This document shows, one piece after another, positions 51,833-60,542 of a stretch of 64,000 nt of DNA; position 1 is the first letter of the stretch; the number at the start of each line of letters is the position of its first letter. Origin of the DNA: Brevibacillus laterosporus LMG 15441. GTDB taxonomy: Bacteria > Bacillota > Bacilli > Brevibacillales > Brevibacillaceae. The stretch covers positions 2,328,501-2,392,500 of the forward strand of contig NZ_CP007806.1 in NCBI RefSeq assembly GCF_000219535.2. Reading direction: 5' to 3'. The position numbers and the translations under genes were made by a program. The notes beneath the pieces are model-generated. The model worked only from the letters and a program-made list of their open reading frames with translations. It had not been told where the DNA came from and searched no databases.

Positions 51833-52699
51833 TTAAGTCAAATGACAATACAGAAAGTCAAGCACTTGAGCAAACGCACGCTGGACGTTTTCTTTCTCTG
51901 GTTGTCGATCAAATAAGTGGTCTTCACCAGGGAGGGTAAGGAGTGTATGCTCGATTCCAGCGCCTTTTAACCGTTCGGCCATAGATATAGATTCCTCGCA
52001 AGGAACATCATGATCTGTTTCCCCATGTAGGAGCATAATAGGAGGGAGCGAGGGATTTACGTACTCAATCGGACAAAGTAGTCTCAGCTCTTCCTGATTT
52101 CGTATTGGGTCCAGTCCTGTTGTTTCCCGAATCCAACTACCTTGCTGACGATAATATAAATAAAGACCGAATCTTTGCTGGATGGAGCTTTCTGTAAGTA
52201 CTTCTTTCGTAATTAATTGATCGGCTAACTTCTTGGGGACAAGCGTTTTCTGTAAGTAAAAGGGACTCGGCTCTGACGCCCAATTCCCCCGAATATCCCC
52301 ATACCCGTAAAAAGAGACGATTGCTTTTACATACGACTCTTTAGAGCCTGCAAGTAAAGCGAGATAACCTCCCGCAGAAGAGCCTATTACAGCAATCGCT
52401 GATGGCTTGATGCCAAGCATGCCCGGGGCTTGGTCACGAACCCATCGTAGAGCATCTTGAACATCTTCGGCTATAGCAGGCAGCTTGGTTTCGGGAGCCA
52501 ATCGATAATCGATAGAGAAAACATGGAATCCAGCCTGATTATATTGCGTGATGTGTTCCGGCAAAATATCTTTTCTCGATCCAAAAATAAATCCGCCACC
52601 ATGGATATAGACAATAACAGGGGCATTCGTTTTGCTAGCGCTATAAAAATCCCCGAGCAAATGAATCCCATTAACGGTTTTATAACAAATTGTTCTCAC
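51833..52699 (-). CDS. Alpha/beta hydrolase, carboxylesterase (HSL/BD-FAE-like)
   Basis: 288 residues. The oxyanion-hole motif HGGGF is in 'VYIHGGGFIFGS'; the nucleophile elbow is 'IGSSAGGYLALLAGS' (G-x-S-x-G with the catalytic Ser); Asp in 'LHGETDHDVPCEES' and His in 'GEDHLFDRQ' complete the triad. No signal peptide, so a cytoplasmic short-chain esterase or peptidase-like hydrolase. The start is GTG 52699, preceded by AAGGGAG. It is divergent from pucR by about 200 bp. Substrate unknown. Confidence 0.88.
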   Translation of the reverse strand: MRTICYKTVNGIHLLGDFYSASKTNAPVIVYIHGGGFIFGSRKDILPEHITQYNQAGFHVFSIDYRLAPETKLPAIAEDVQDALRWVRDQAPGMLGIKPSAIAVIGSSAGGYLALLAGSKESYVKAIVSFYGYGDIRGNWASEPSPFYLQKTLVPKKLADQLITKEVLTESSIQQRFGLYLYYRQQGSWIRETTGLDPIRNQEELRLLCPIEYVNPSLPPIMLLHGETDHDVPCEESISMAERLKGAGIEHTLLTLPGEDHLFDRQPEKENVQRAFAQVLDFLYCHLT

Positions 52700-52900
52700 T
52701 TTATTTCTCCCTTTTAAGTCTGTCTTTTCTGTTACGATGTATCTTAACGAAGACTTCTAGTGATAGTATTGGTATGCTTATAGTACTGTCTTCTGTCATC
52801 AGACTCAATAGCTGGCATGGGAACACATAAGAAAATGGAGCCTTTTCTCTATATAAAGACAGCTAAGATTATTTCGAATGAAGGGGTTGGAGTTAAGGAT

Positions 52901-54583
52901 ATGGAGTTCAGGGTAGAGCATATACTGAGAATGCAGAGATTACAGGATGCGAAGGTATTGGGTGGCGAGAATGGGCTTTCCAATGTGATTAAAGGGATCA
53001 CCATAATGGAAGCACCCGATATTGCAGATTGGCTGAAGGGTGGCGAGATGCTACTGACTAGCTTATATCCGATCCGTAATTATACAGAGGACGAGCAACG
53101 AGAATTTGTCTTACGTCTTGCTGAAAAGAAAGTCAGTGCTTTGATGATCAAAAACCACCGATTCGTCCAAAAAATCCCGGATGCGATCGTGGAGGCGGGT
53201 GAACAGGTAGCTTTGCCCATTATCCAGATTCCTCAAGACATTCCTTATGTGGACGTGCTTTATCCAGTTATGGAAGAGCTGTTTAATAATCAGGTGATGA
53301 AGCTTAAATACTTTATCGAAGTCCATGACCGCTTCACGGCGCTTTCCCTAACGGATGCCGGTCTGGAATCCATTATTACTACATTAGGTGAATTGATTGG
53401 AAACCCTGTCGCCATTTATGACCGGAATTTTGTTTGTATGACGGCTACATCCTCATACACGATGCCTATCGAACAACGGGACAGTTTAGTAGAACGTGAG
53501 AAAGAAGTTGAAACCAAATTCCCTTATTACTGGTTGACGGCGCAGATTTTAGAAGGTGAATCGCAGCCTCAATTTGTCGAGCAGGTAGTCGTACCCATTC
53601 GGACGATCAATCATATTAAAGTGCATCTAGTCATCACGGAAGCCCATAAGCGGCTGGAAGAGCTAGATTTTATTGCGATGGAAAATGCTGCTACTGCCCT
53701 ATCTCTTGAGCTAGTCAAGCAATTTGCCGTAGCAGAAGTGGAGCGGGAATTTAAAAATGACATTATTGACGATCTTTTAGCGGGTAAAAGCCAAATGCTA
53801 GAGACGGTTTATCATCGAGCTAATTTGATCGGTTGGGATTTAGATCGTTCCTATTCTGTGCTTTTGTTTCATGTAAAAGAAGAGTTTACGTCATTGAGCC
53901 AAAATGAAATGGATAAGCTGCGAAGCTCACGGAGCTTGCAAACAAAAACCTTCAGCGATTTACATGAAGCTGTGCGCTCTCATTTTGTGAATGGTATTTT
54001 GCGAAGACGAGGAGATACAATTATCCTGCTCTTGCCAGTTAACGAGCAGGAAGGAAAGGGGAAAAGCGGGCTATCTGCTGTGAAGGAGAGGGCACGTGAG
54101 ATTCAAGAGAAGATCCGTGCTAAAGCCAAAGACATTGTTGTACAGGTCGGCATCGGTAATGTAGCAGAAACGGTAATGGATATTTCTCGAAGTTATCAAG
54201 AGGCACAGGATGCATTGGATTTAGGTGAAAAGCTCTATGGAAAAGAATCGATTACCGCCTTTGCCGAGCTTGGACTGTTCCGTTTGCTCTGTCAATTTCC
54301 AGACACTGCTGTCCTAACTTCCTTCATACCTCCTTCTTTAAATAGATTGGTTGAAAGTAAGAGTGCTATTAAAAATGATCTTCTGCATACGCTTGAGGTA
54401 TTTTTAGAGCATAACCAAAATGCTGCAAAAGCAGCCCATGATTTATTTGTCCATTATAAAACGGTCATGTATAGACTAGAACGGATTAGAGAAATAACGA
54501 GCATGGATTTTGAGGACTCGGAGGAGATGCTAGGAGTCCGGGTAGGCCTTAAGATTCTAAATCTGGTAAAAACTGAAAAATAA
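52901..54583 (+). CDS. pucR: PucR family transcriptional regulator of purine catabolism
   Basis: About 560 residues. The N-terminal PucR domain (about 5-125) begins 'MEFRVEHILRMQRLQDAKVLGGENGLSNVIKGITIMEAPDIADWLKGGEMLLTSLY'. A GGDEF-like CdaR middle domain (about 300-440) and the C-terminal HTH_30 ('LLHTLEVFLEHNQNAAKAAHDLFVHYKTVMYRLERI') follow, the standard layout. B. subtilis PucR activates purine and allantoin genes in response to allantoin or allantoate. GGAG at 52889-52892 sets ATG 52901; the longer upstream frame is unlikely. The operon it should control starts 180 bp downstream. Confidence 0.9.
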   Translation: MEFRVEHILRMQRLQDAKVLGGENGLSNVIKGITIMEAPDIADWLKGGEMLLTSLYPIRNYTEDEQREFVLRLAEKKVSALMIKNHRFVQKIPDAIVEAGEQVALPIIQIPQDIPYVDVLYPVMEELFNNQVMKLKYFIEVHDRFTALSLTDAGLESIITTLGELIGNPVAIYDRNFVCMTATSSYTMPIEQRDSLVEREKEVETKFPYYWLTAQILEGESQPQFVEQVVVPIRTINHIKVHLVITEAHKRLEELDFIAMENAATALSLELVKQFAVAEVEREFKNDIIDDLLAGKSQMLETVYHRANLIGWDLDRSYSVLLFHVKEEFTSLSQNEMDKLRSSRSLQTKTFSDLHEAVRSHFVNGILRRRGDTIILLLPVNEQEGKGKSGLSAVKERAREIQEKIRAKAKDIVVQVGIGNVAETVMDISRSYQEAQDALDLGEKLYGKESITAFAELGLFRLLCQFPDTAVLTSFIPPSLNRLVESKSAIKNDLLHTLEVFLEHNQNAAKAAHDLFVHYKTVMYRLERIREITSMDFEDSEEMLGVRVGLKILNLVKTEK

Positions 54584-54602
54584 AATAACAAAAGCAAGAT
54601 AA

Positions 54603-54629
54603 ACGGGCCTATGCCCGTCTTTTTTTTAC
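54603..54629 (+). terminator. Terminator after pucR
   Basis: ACGGGC / GCCCGT stem with a CTAT loop and a run of Ts. Confidence 0.85.
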
Positions 54630-54687
54630 CCAAGATGGATAAATACCTAGCTGGACTTTTATCCACTCCTGTTAATGACTCTATGAT

Positions 54688-54701
54688 AGTAAGCGCTTAC
54701 A
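54688..54701. promoter_or_regulatory. cre-like site upstream of allC
   Basis: AGTAAGCGCTTACA fits the CcpA consensus TGWAARCGYTWNCW at 13 of 14 positions and contains the perfect palindrome GTAAGCGCTTAC. Suggests carbon catabolite control of the allantoate operon; PucR binding cannot be excluded. Confidence 0.65.
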
Positions 54702-54766
54702 ATGAGAGTGCAAGTTAGGAAAACGTCATACGAATCAATTCATCTTCAGAGAAAGGAACAGTGAGT

Positions 54767-55999
54767 ATGGGAGAGTTAAGTAAAGAGATTGTACAGCATT
54801 TAGAGTGGCTGGGCCATTTTGGAAAAGAACCTGAAGGGGGCATTTCCCGATTTCTCTACTCGAAAGAGTGGTTAGAAGCTCAAAAAGCTTTAGAAGATTG
54901 GATGAATAAAGAAGGCTTTGACTTCCATTTTGACGAGGTAGGTAATCTATTTGGAGGCCTACGAGGAACAAAGTATCAGGATGAAACTATTTTAACCGGT
55001 TCTCATGTGGATACGGTAGGCAATGGTGGATTCTACGATGGCCAATACGGTATTATCGCAGGATTGCTTGCGATTAAATACCTAAAGGAAAAATACGGAA
55101 GTCCACTGCGTAATCTACAAGTGGTATCCATGGCTGAGGAAGAAGGTAGTCGTTTCCCTTATGCATTCTGGGGTTCCAAAAATATCGTCTGCACAGCCAA
55201 GCGCGAAGAAGTAGAAAACATAGCAGACTTTGATGGCATAGCCTTTGTGGATGCGATGAGAGAATGCGGCTTTGGTTTTCGGAAAGAATCCACTGAGATT
55301 CGTAAAGATCTGAAAACATTTGTAGAAATCCATATCGAGCAAGGCAGTGTTCTGGAAAATGAGAAAAAATCTGTAGGTGTAGTCCATAGTATTGTTGGCC
55401 AACGCAGATTTACCGTAGAAGTGACAGGGGAAGCTAACCATGCTGGTACGACCCCGATGGGTTATCGCAAGGATACTGTTCATGCCGCTAGTACCATGAT
55501 CTGTGACGTGATGAACAGAACGAAAAAGCACGGAGATCCATTAGTAGCAACGGTAGGCAAAATTGAAGTTAAACCAAACGTGGTTAACGTGGTTCCGGGC
55601 TATACCCTATTTACAATGGACATTCGCCATACTGAGAAAGAAGCGCTTGTTCAATTTACGGAAGAAATTATGGCTTCTATGAATGCCATTGCAGAAGAAA
55701 TGGGCGTAGGCTTGAAGGTTGATATGTGGATGGATGCTGACCCAGTTCCTATGGATAAGCGTGTAGTTGAAGTAATCGAAAAACAGTGTAAGGAAAAAGG
55801 TTTGAATTATAAGCTAATGCACAGCGGAGCAGGACATGATGCTCAAATTCTAGCGCCGTTTGTTCCATCAGCAATGATTTTTGTACCAAGTAGAAAGGGA
55901 ATTAGCCACAACCCGGCTGAGTATACTGAGCCTCATGATTTAGCCGAGGGCGTAAAAGCTCTGATCGGTACACTTTATGAGCTAGCCTATAAAGAATAG
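54767..55999 (+). CDS. allC: Allantoate amidohydrolase AllC (M20 family)
   Basis: About 410 residues. It hydrolyses allantoate to ureidoglycine, ammonia and CO2. Metal ligands of the M20/hydantoinase-carbamoylase group are visible: 'TGSHVDTVGNGGFYDGQYG' (His, Asp), 'AEEEGSRF' (Glu), 'FVEIHIEQGSVLE' (His) and 'HSGAGHDAQ' (last His), with the Arg/His dimer residues in 'EANHAGTTPMGYRKD'. The context of allE, allD and pucR decides allantoate over N-carbamoyl amino acids. GTG 54761 is possible; ATG 54767 fits AGGA better. First gene of the operon. Confidence 0.9.
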   Translation: MGELSKEIVQHLEWLGHFGKEPEGGISRFLYSKEWLEAQKALEDWMNKEGFDFHFDEVGNLFGGLRGTKYQDETILTGSHVDTVGNGGFYDGQYGIIAGLLAIKYLKEKYGSPLRNLQVVSMAEEEGSRFPYAFWGSKNIVCTAKREEVENIADFDGIAFVDAMRECGFGFRKESTEIRKDLKTFVEIHIEQGSVLENEKKSVGVVHSIVGQRRFTVEVTGEANHAGTTPMGYRKDTVHAASTMICDVMNRTKKHGDPLVATVGKIEVKPNVVNVVPGYTLFTMDIRHTEKEALVQFTEEIMASMNAIAEEMGVGLKVDMWMDADPVPMDKRVVEVIEKQCKEKGLNYKLMHSGAGHDAQILAPFVPSAMIFVPSRKGISHNPAEYTEPHDLAEGVKALIGTLYELAYKE

Positions 56000-56054
56000 G
56001 TGACATCTTGGCGTATTGTTTGCCCATAACCTCATCGTAAGGAGCAGAAAAGAG

Positions 56055-57335
56055 ATGAACGAACATACACCAGCAGCTAAACAAGGTGGTCTTGAGTATT
56101 GGAAAAAGGTCGTCATTCTGTTTTGTCTTGGGTGGACTGTCATCTGGATTTACAGAACTGTACTGAACCCGATTTTACCAGAAATTAAAGTGCAGCTTGG
56201 TGTGGAATCAGATGCTAGCATGGGTCTAATCTCCAGTATGTTTTTTCTGGCGTATACCTCTATGCAGATTCCATCCGGCTTTCTCGCTGATAAATTTGGA
56301 AGAAAAATAATGCTGATCCCGGGCTTCTTAATCTTTGCTTTTGGAGCCTTTACAGTAGGGATTGCACCATCTTTGGCTTTCCTGTTAGTGGGAAGCTTTC
56401 TAGCAGGACTTGGACAAGGTACTTATTATGGGCCAGCTTATTCAATCTCATCCTCCGCAATTCCAAATGAGAAGCGAGGCTTTTCAACTGCTATTATTAA
56501 CAGCGGCTCGGCGCTCGGAATGGCCCTAGGATACATCGGTTCCTCTTATATGGTAAAGGGACTCGGCTGGGACTGGAGACCTCTCATTTATGTTACAGGT
56601 GCTTTAATTATTATTGTTGTTATTGCCTTTGCTAAAGTGATTAAGGAAAAACCAGCAGAAAAAGCTGTTGAAGGAACAAAGGAAAAAGATCCGAATGATA
56701 AAGCAACAATGAAAACGCTTTTTGGCGATATTCGCATGGTTTCTGCTTATGTCATTTACTTTTCCGTGTGTTACGGGTATTACATGATTGTAACCTGGCT
56801 TCCTAGTTACCTGCAAATGGAAAGAGGCTTTCAAGGTGCTGCTATCGGCTTTGCTTCTGCTTTGGTTGCCTTTGCTTCAGTACCAGGGGCCCTATTGTTC
56901 AGCCGTTTGTCTGACAAGTTCAAGCATAAAAAGATAATGGTTGTTATTTTGCTACAAATTATAGCCGCAGTTACCTTGTATCTAACGGTGGCGGTGCAAA
57001 ACAACGAATTACTGATTTTGTTCCTAATCATGTATGGATTCTTCGGTAAACTAGCCGTAGATCCAATTATGATCTCTTACGTGGCAGATATTGCTCCGAA
57101 ACAAGGATATAGCACAACGTTTGGTGTGTTTAACTTTTTTGGAATGATGTCATCTGTAGTTGCTCCGTTTGTAACCGGTTTAATTTCAGACGCTACAGGA
57201 AGCAAAATCTTGGGCTTTTACCTCGCAATCGGTATTATTATAGTATGTACCGCATTCCTGTTCTTTGTGAATGTAAAATCCTCACGCAGGAAAAAGGTAG
57301 AAGCCAACGAACAAGACTTCAAATTTAGCAAATGA
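56055..57335 (+). CDS. MFS transporter, probably for allantoin/allantoate or ureide uptake
   Basis: About 426 residues, 12 membrane helices in two bundles. The MFS loop-2/3 motif is 'GFLADKFGRKIMLIPG', and the second-half copy 'FSRLSDKFKHKKIMVV'. It is of the ACS/oxalate-formate-like type by overall look ('GLGQGTYYGPAYSISSSAIPNEKRGFSTAIINSGSALG'). AAGGAG sets ATG 56055 and the gene sits between allC and allE, so transport of allantoate or another ureide is likely. Substrate is inferred from position only. Confidence 0.88.
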   Translation: MNEHTPAAKQGGLEYWKKVVILFCLGWTVIWIYRTVLNPILPEIKVQLGVESDASMGLISSMFFLAYTSMQIPSGFLADKFGRKIMLIPGFLIFAFGAFTVGIAPSLAFLLVGSFLAGLGQGTYYGPAYSISSSAIPNEKRGFSTAIINSGSALGMALGYIGSSYMVKGLGWDWRPLIYVTGALIIIVVIAFAKVIKEKPAEKAVEGTKEKDPNDKATMKTLFGDIRMVSAYVIYFSVCYGYYMIVTWLPSYLQMERGFQGAAIGFASALVAFASVPGALLFSRLSDKFKHKKIMVVILLQIIAAVTLYLTVAVQNNELLILFLIMYGFFGKLAVDPIMISYVADIAPKQGYSTTFGVFNFFGMMSSVVAPFVTGLISDATGSKILGFYLAIGIIIVCTAFLFFVNVKSSRRKKVEANEQDFKFSK

Positions 57336-57393
57336 TTTCGTTAGTCTTGTACTGACGGAATCATGGCCCAAAAAAATAGAGAATTGGAGAGAA

Positions 57394-58164
57394 ATGACAA
57401 TGGGTTATCCAACTGACTTACTATCCAGCCGTTCCATCATCAAACATGGCAAGTATGCTTTGATTGCTCCGGAGGGCTTGGTTAATAACGTGGTTCCGGG
57501 TTTTGACAACTGCTCGATTTCTATTTTGGCAACTCCGAAGCTTGGAGCAAGCTTTGTCGATTATGTGATTACGATGCATAAGGGTGGCAAAAATACAGAT
57601 GGCTTTGGTGGACAAGACCTTGTCGAAACCTTCGTATATGTTCTTGAAGGTGAAGTAAAGGCATCAGCTGATGAACAGGCTTACACATTGACAAGTGGCG
57701 GATACCTATACTGCCCACCAGGAACAACCATGTATTTGGAAAACCTAAAGGATGGTGACAGCAAGCTATTCTTGTACAAGCAGAAACATAAACCGTTAAA
57801 AGACTTGAAACCATGGGTCGTTTCCGGTAACTCAAATGATATCCCGGAAGAAGATTATGATGGCATGACTGATATGCGAATTCAGGATCTTCTACCAAAG
57901 GAAATAGCTTTTGATATGAATTTCCACATTTTGACCTTTGATCCGGGTGCATGCCATCCATTCATCGAAACGCACGTTCAGGAGCATGGGGCATACTTAC
58001 TCTCTGGTGAAGGAGTGTACAACCTCGATAACGAGTGGATTCCTGTGAAAAAAGGCGATTATATCTTTATGGGTCCATATGTGCAGCAGGCTTGCTACGC
58101 TGTCGGTCGAGAGAAGCTTGCTTATGTTTACTCGAAAGACTGCAACCGAGACGCGGATCTCTAA
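57394..58164 (+). CDS. allE: (S)-ureidoglycine aminohydrolase AllE (bicupin)
   Basis: 256 residues with two cupin barrels. It converts ureidoglycine to S-ureidoglycolate and ammonia, using Mn2+ in the C-terminal cupin ('GACHPFIETHVQEHGAYLLSGEGVYNLDNEWIPVKKGDYIFMGPYVQQACYA', with His, Glu, His, Gln ligands). The N-terminal cupin has 'GGQDLVETFVYVLEGEVKA'. Length and motif order match E. coli AllE (YlbA). GGAGAG precedes the ATG. It follows the MFS gene by 58 bp. Confidence 0.93.
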   Translation: MTMGYPTDLLSSRSIIKHGKYALIAPEGLVNNVVPGFDNCSISILATPKLGASFVDYVITMHKGGKNTDGFGGQDLVETFVYVLEGEVKASADEQAYTLTSGGYLYCPPGTTMYLENLKDGDSKLFLYKQKHKPLKDLKPWVVSGNSNDIPEEDYDGMTDMRIQDLLPKEIAFDMNFHILTFDPGACHPFIETHVQEHGAYLLSGEGVYNLDNEWIPVKKGDYIFMGPYVQQACYAVGREKLAYVYSKDCNRDADL

Positions 58165-58284
58165 GAGAAGTGCCTCAGCAGACGAGGAAGATGGTAAAAG
58201 GTGACTGCTTTTTACCATTCTCCTTGTTATAGCTAAGGAGCAATCACAGTATTGCTGAAATCCAATGTAATAGAGGTGTCGGAA

Positions 58285-59334
58285 TTGAGAGTATCCAGAC
58301 AAGAGTTAAAAGATCTGATTACCAATAAACTGCACAAAGCAGGTTTGACCCAAGAGCATGCAGAAGGTGTGGCGGAGGTTCTGGTCCATGCCGACATTAG
58401 AGGCATTCATTCCCATGGAGCCATGCGCGTAGAATACTATGCAGAACGGATTGCAAAAGGCGGACTAAATACTGATCCTTCGTTTACATTTGAAAAAACA
58501 GGCTCTAGCACAGCGGTATTTGACGGGGATAATGGAGTAGGTCATGTAGCCGCTAAGCAGGCGATGGACGAAGCTATCAAGATGGCCAAAGAAAACGGGG
58601 TAGCTGTTGTTGGCGTCAGAAGAATTGGACATAGCGGAGCTCTTTCTTATTTTGTACGTCAGGCTGCAAAATCAGGGATGATTGGTATTTCTCTGTGCCA
58701 ATCTGATCCGATGGTCGTTCCTTTCGGAGGTTCTGAGCCGTACTACGGTACCAATCCAATTGCTTTTGCTGCCCCTAGCAATGATAAGCGCATCATGACA
58801 CTGGACATGGCGACAACTGTACAGGCTTGGGGAAAAATTCTTCATGCTCGATCTAAACAGGAATCCATCCCGAATACTTGGGCGGTGGATAAAGAAGGCC
58901 ATCCAACTACAGATCCTTTCAAGGTAAATGCCCTGCTTCCGATCGCGGGTCCTAAGGGCTATGGCTTGATGATGATGGTGGACGTGCTTTCAGGTATTCT
59001 GCTTAATCTTCCATTTGGGAATAAAGTTTCCTCCATGTACCATGATTTGACGGAGTATAGGAACCTTGGTCAGCTTCATCTTGTAATTAATCCAGCTTTC
59101 TTTACAGATGCAGATATGTTTAAACAACATATTTCTGCTACAATGGACGACCTGAATCAAATTAAGCCGGCACCCGGTTTTAAACAGGTGCTTTTCCCAG
59201 GTCAAAACAACGACATGATTCAGGAAGAATACGAAAAAAATGGCATTGAAGTTGTCGATGATGTCTATGAATACCTAGTTTCGGATATCGTCCATCGAAA
59301 TGCCTATGATCATAAAGACCCCTTTGCTAAATAA
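58285..59334 (+). CDS. allD: Ureidoglycolate dehydrogenase AllD, first copy
   Basis: 349 residues of the LDH2/MDH2 family. It oxidises S-ureidoglycolate to oxalurate with NAD+. Marks shared with E. coli AllD: 'RGIHSHGAMRVEYYAERIAKGG', 'VAVVGVRRIGHSGALSYFVRQAAK', 'SLCQSDPMVVPFGGSEPYYGTNPIAFAAP', 'LDMATTVQAWGKILHARS' and 'GPKGYGLMMMVDVLSG'. The frame opens at 58252, but GAGGTG at 58273-58278 sets TTG 58285, which gives the same length and start (MRVSRQEL) as the second copy. Lies 120 bp after allE. Confidence 0.9.
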   Translation: MRVSRQELKDLITNKLHKAGLTQEHAEGVAEVLVHADIRGIHSHGAMRVEYYAERIAKGGLNTDPSFTFEKTGSSTAVFDGDNGVGHVAAKQAMDEAIKMAKENGVAVVGVRRIGHSGALSYFVRQAAKSGMIGISLCQSDPMVVPFGGSEPYYGTNPIAFAAPSNDKRIMTLDMATTVQAWGKILHARSKQESIPNTWAVDKEGHPTTDPFKVNALLPIAGPKGYGLMMMVDVLSGILLNLPFGNKVSSMYHDLTEYRNLGQLHLVINPAFFTDADMFKQHISATMDDLNQIKPAPGFKQVLFPGQNNDMIQEEYEKNGIEVVDDVYEYLVSDIVHRNAYDHKDPFAK

Positions 59335-59371
59335 AATAGGCGGTTGTAGTGTGAAAAGGAAGGTGGCATAA

Positions 59372-60421
59372 ATGAGAGTAAGCAAACAAGAGCTAACGGA
59401 GTTAATCACTCGCAAACTCCATAAAGCCGGATTGACAGAAGAGCATGCAGAAGGAGTAGCTGACGTTCTGGTTCATGCGGATGCAAGGGGTGTTCATTCT
59501 CATGGTGCCATGCGTGTAGAATACTACGCCGAACGGATTGCTAAGGGTGGTACCAATGCGTATCCTGCGTTTACCTTTGAAAAAACGGGTCCTTGCACTG
59601 CTATTTTTGATGGTGACAATGGGGCAGGGCATGTAGCGGCTAAGGTAGCAATGGATGAAGCTATCGCAATGGCCAAAGAGAACGGTCTTGCAGTTGTAGG
59701 TGTTCGCAGAATCGGCCATAGTGGAGCCCTCTCTTACTTTGTTCAGCAGGCAGCAAAAGAGAAGATGATTGGAATCTCTTTGTGCCAATCTGATCCGATG
59801 GTCGTACCATTTGGGGGCTCAGAGCCGTATTATGGTACAAATCCAATCGCCTTTGCTGCACCTGGGGATGGGGACGACATGATTACTTTCGATATGGCGA
59901 CAACCGTACAGGCTTGGGGAAAAATCTTACATGCGAGATCAAAAAATGAAACCATTCCAGATACATGGGCGGTAGATAAAGAGGGTCATCCAACCACAGA
60001 TCCATTCCAGGTGAACGCTTTGGTACCAATCGCTGGACCTAAAGGATACGGATTAATGATGATGGTAGATGTACTTTCCGGTATTTTACTCGGATTGCCG
60101 TTTGGAAATAAAGTGTCATCGATGTATCATGACCTGACAGAATACCGGAATCTGGGACAGCTTCATATCGTAATTAATCCTGCTTATTTTACAAGCATGT
60201 CTGGATTTTTACAAAACATTACCAATACAATGCAGGATTTGAATCAGATAAAACCAGCTCCTGGGTTTAAAGAAGTATCTTATCCGGGACAACGTAGTAA
60301 AATTCGCGAGGAAGAGAGCGAGAGCAACGGGATCGAAATCGTGGATGATGTGTATGCCTATTTAGTGTCGGACGTTGTTCATAAAAACCAATACGACAAG
60401 AAAGATCCTTTTGCAAAGTAA
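59372..60421 (+). CDS. allD: Ureidoglycolate dehydrogenase AllD, second copy
   Basis: 349 residues, the same length as the preceding gene and roughly four-fifths identical to it by eye, so the pair is a tandem duplication. All the family motifs are kept ('RGVHSHGAMRVEYYAERIAKGG', 'IGHSGALSYFVQQAAK', 'DPMVVPFGGSEPYYGTNPIAFAAPGDGDD'). This copy is somewhat closer to E. coli AllD ('GDGDD', 'GLPFGNKVSSMY'), so it may be the main enzyme, and the first a diverged isoform. GGAAGGTGG precedes the ATG; 37 bp separate the copies. Confidence 0.9.
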   Translation: MRVSKQELTELITRKLHKAGLTEEHAEGVADVLVHADARGVHSHGAMRVEYYAERIAKGGTNAYPAFTFEKTGPCTAIFDGDNGAGHVAAKVAMDEAIAMAKENGLAVVGVRRIGHSGALSYFVQQAAKEKMIGISLCQSDPMVVPFGGSEPYYGTNPIAFAAPGDGDDMITFDMATTVQAWGKILHARSKNETIPDTWAVDKEGHPTTDPFQVNALVPIAGPKGYGLMMMVDVLSGILLGLPFGNKVSSMYHDLTEYRNLGQLHIVINPAYFTSMSGFLQNITNTMQDLNQIKPAPGFKEVSYPGQRSKIREEESESNGIEIVDDVYAYLVSDVVHKNQYDKKDPFAK

Positions 60422-60542
60422 GTTCATAGCTAGCCTAGAAAGAGATGTCATCCTATAGCAGCATCCCTATTCTTTAATCAATTGACGCTGTGATGCTTTA
60501 ATGAATAAATCAACTTATCTGACGGAAGAGGTGCTCGTACTA

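Noticed and set aside
58285..60421. Tandem allD genes considered as an assembly artefact
   Set aside because: The two copies differ throughout at many codons, so they are real diverged paralogues.
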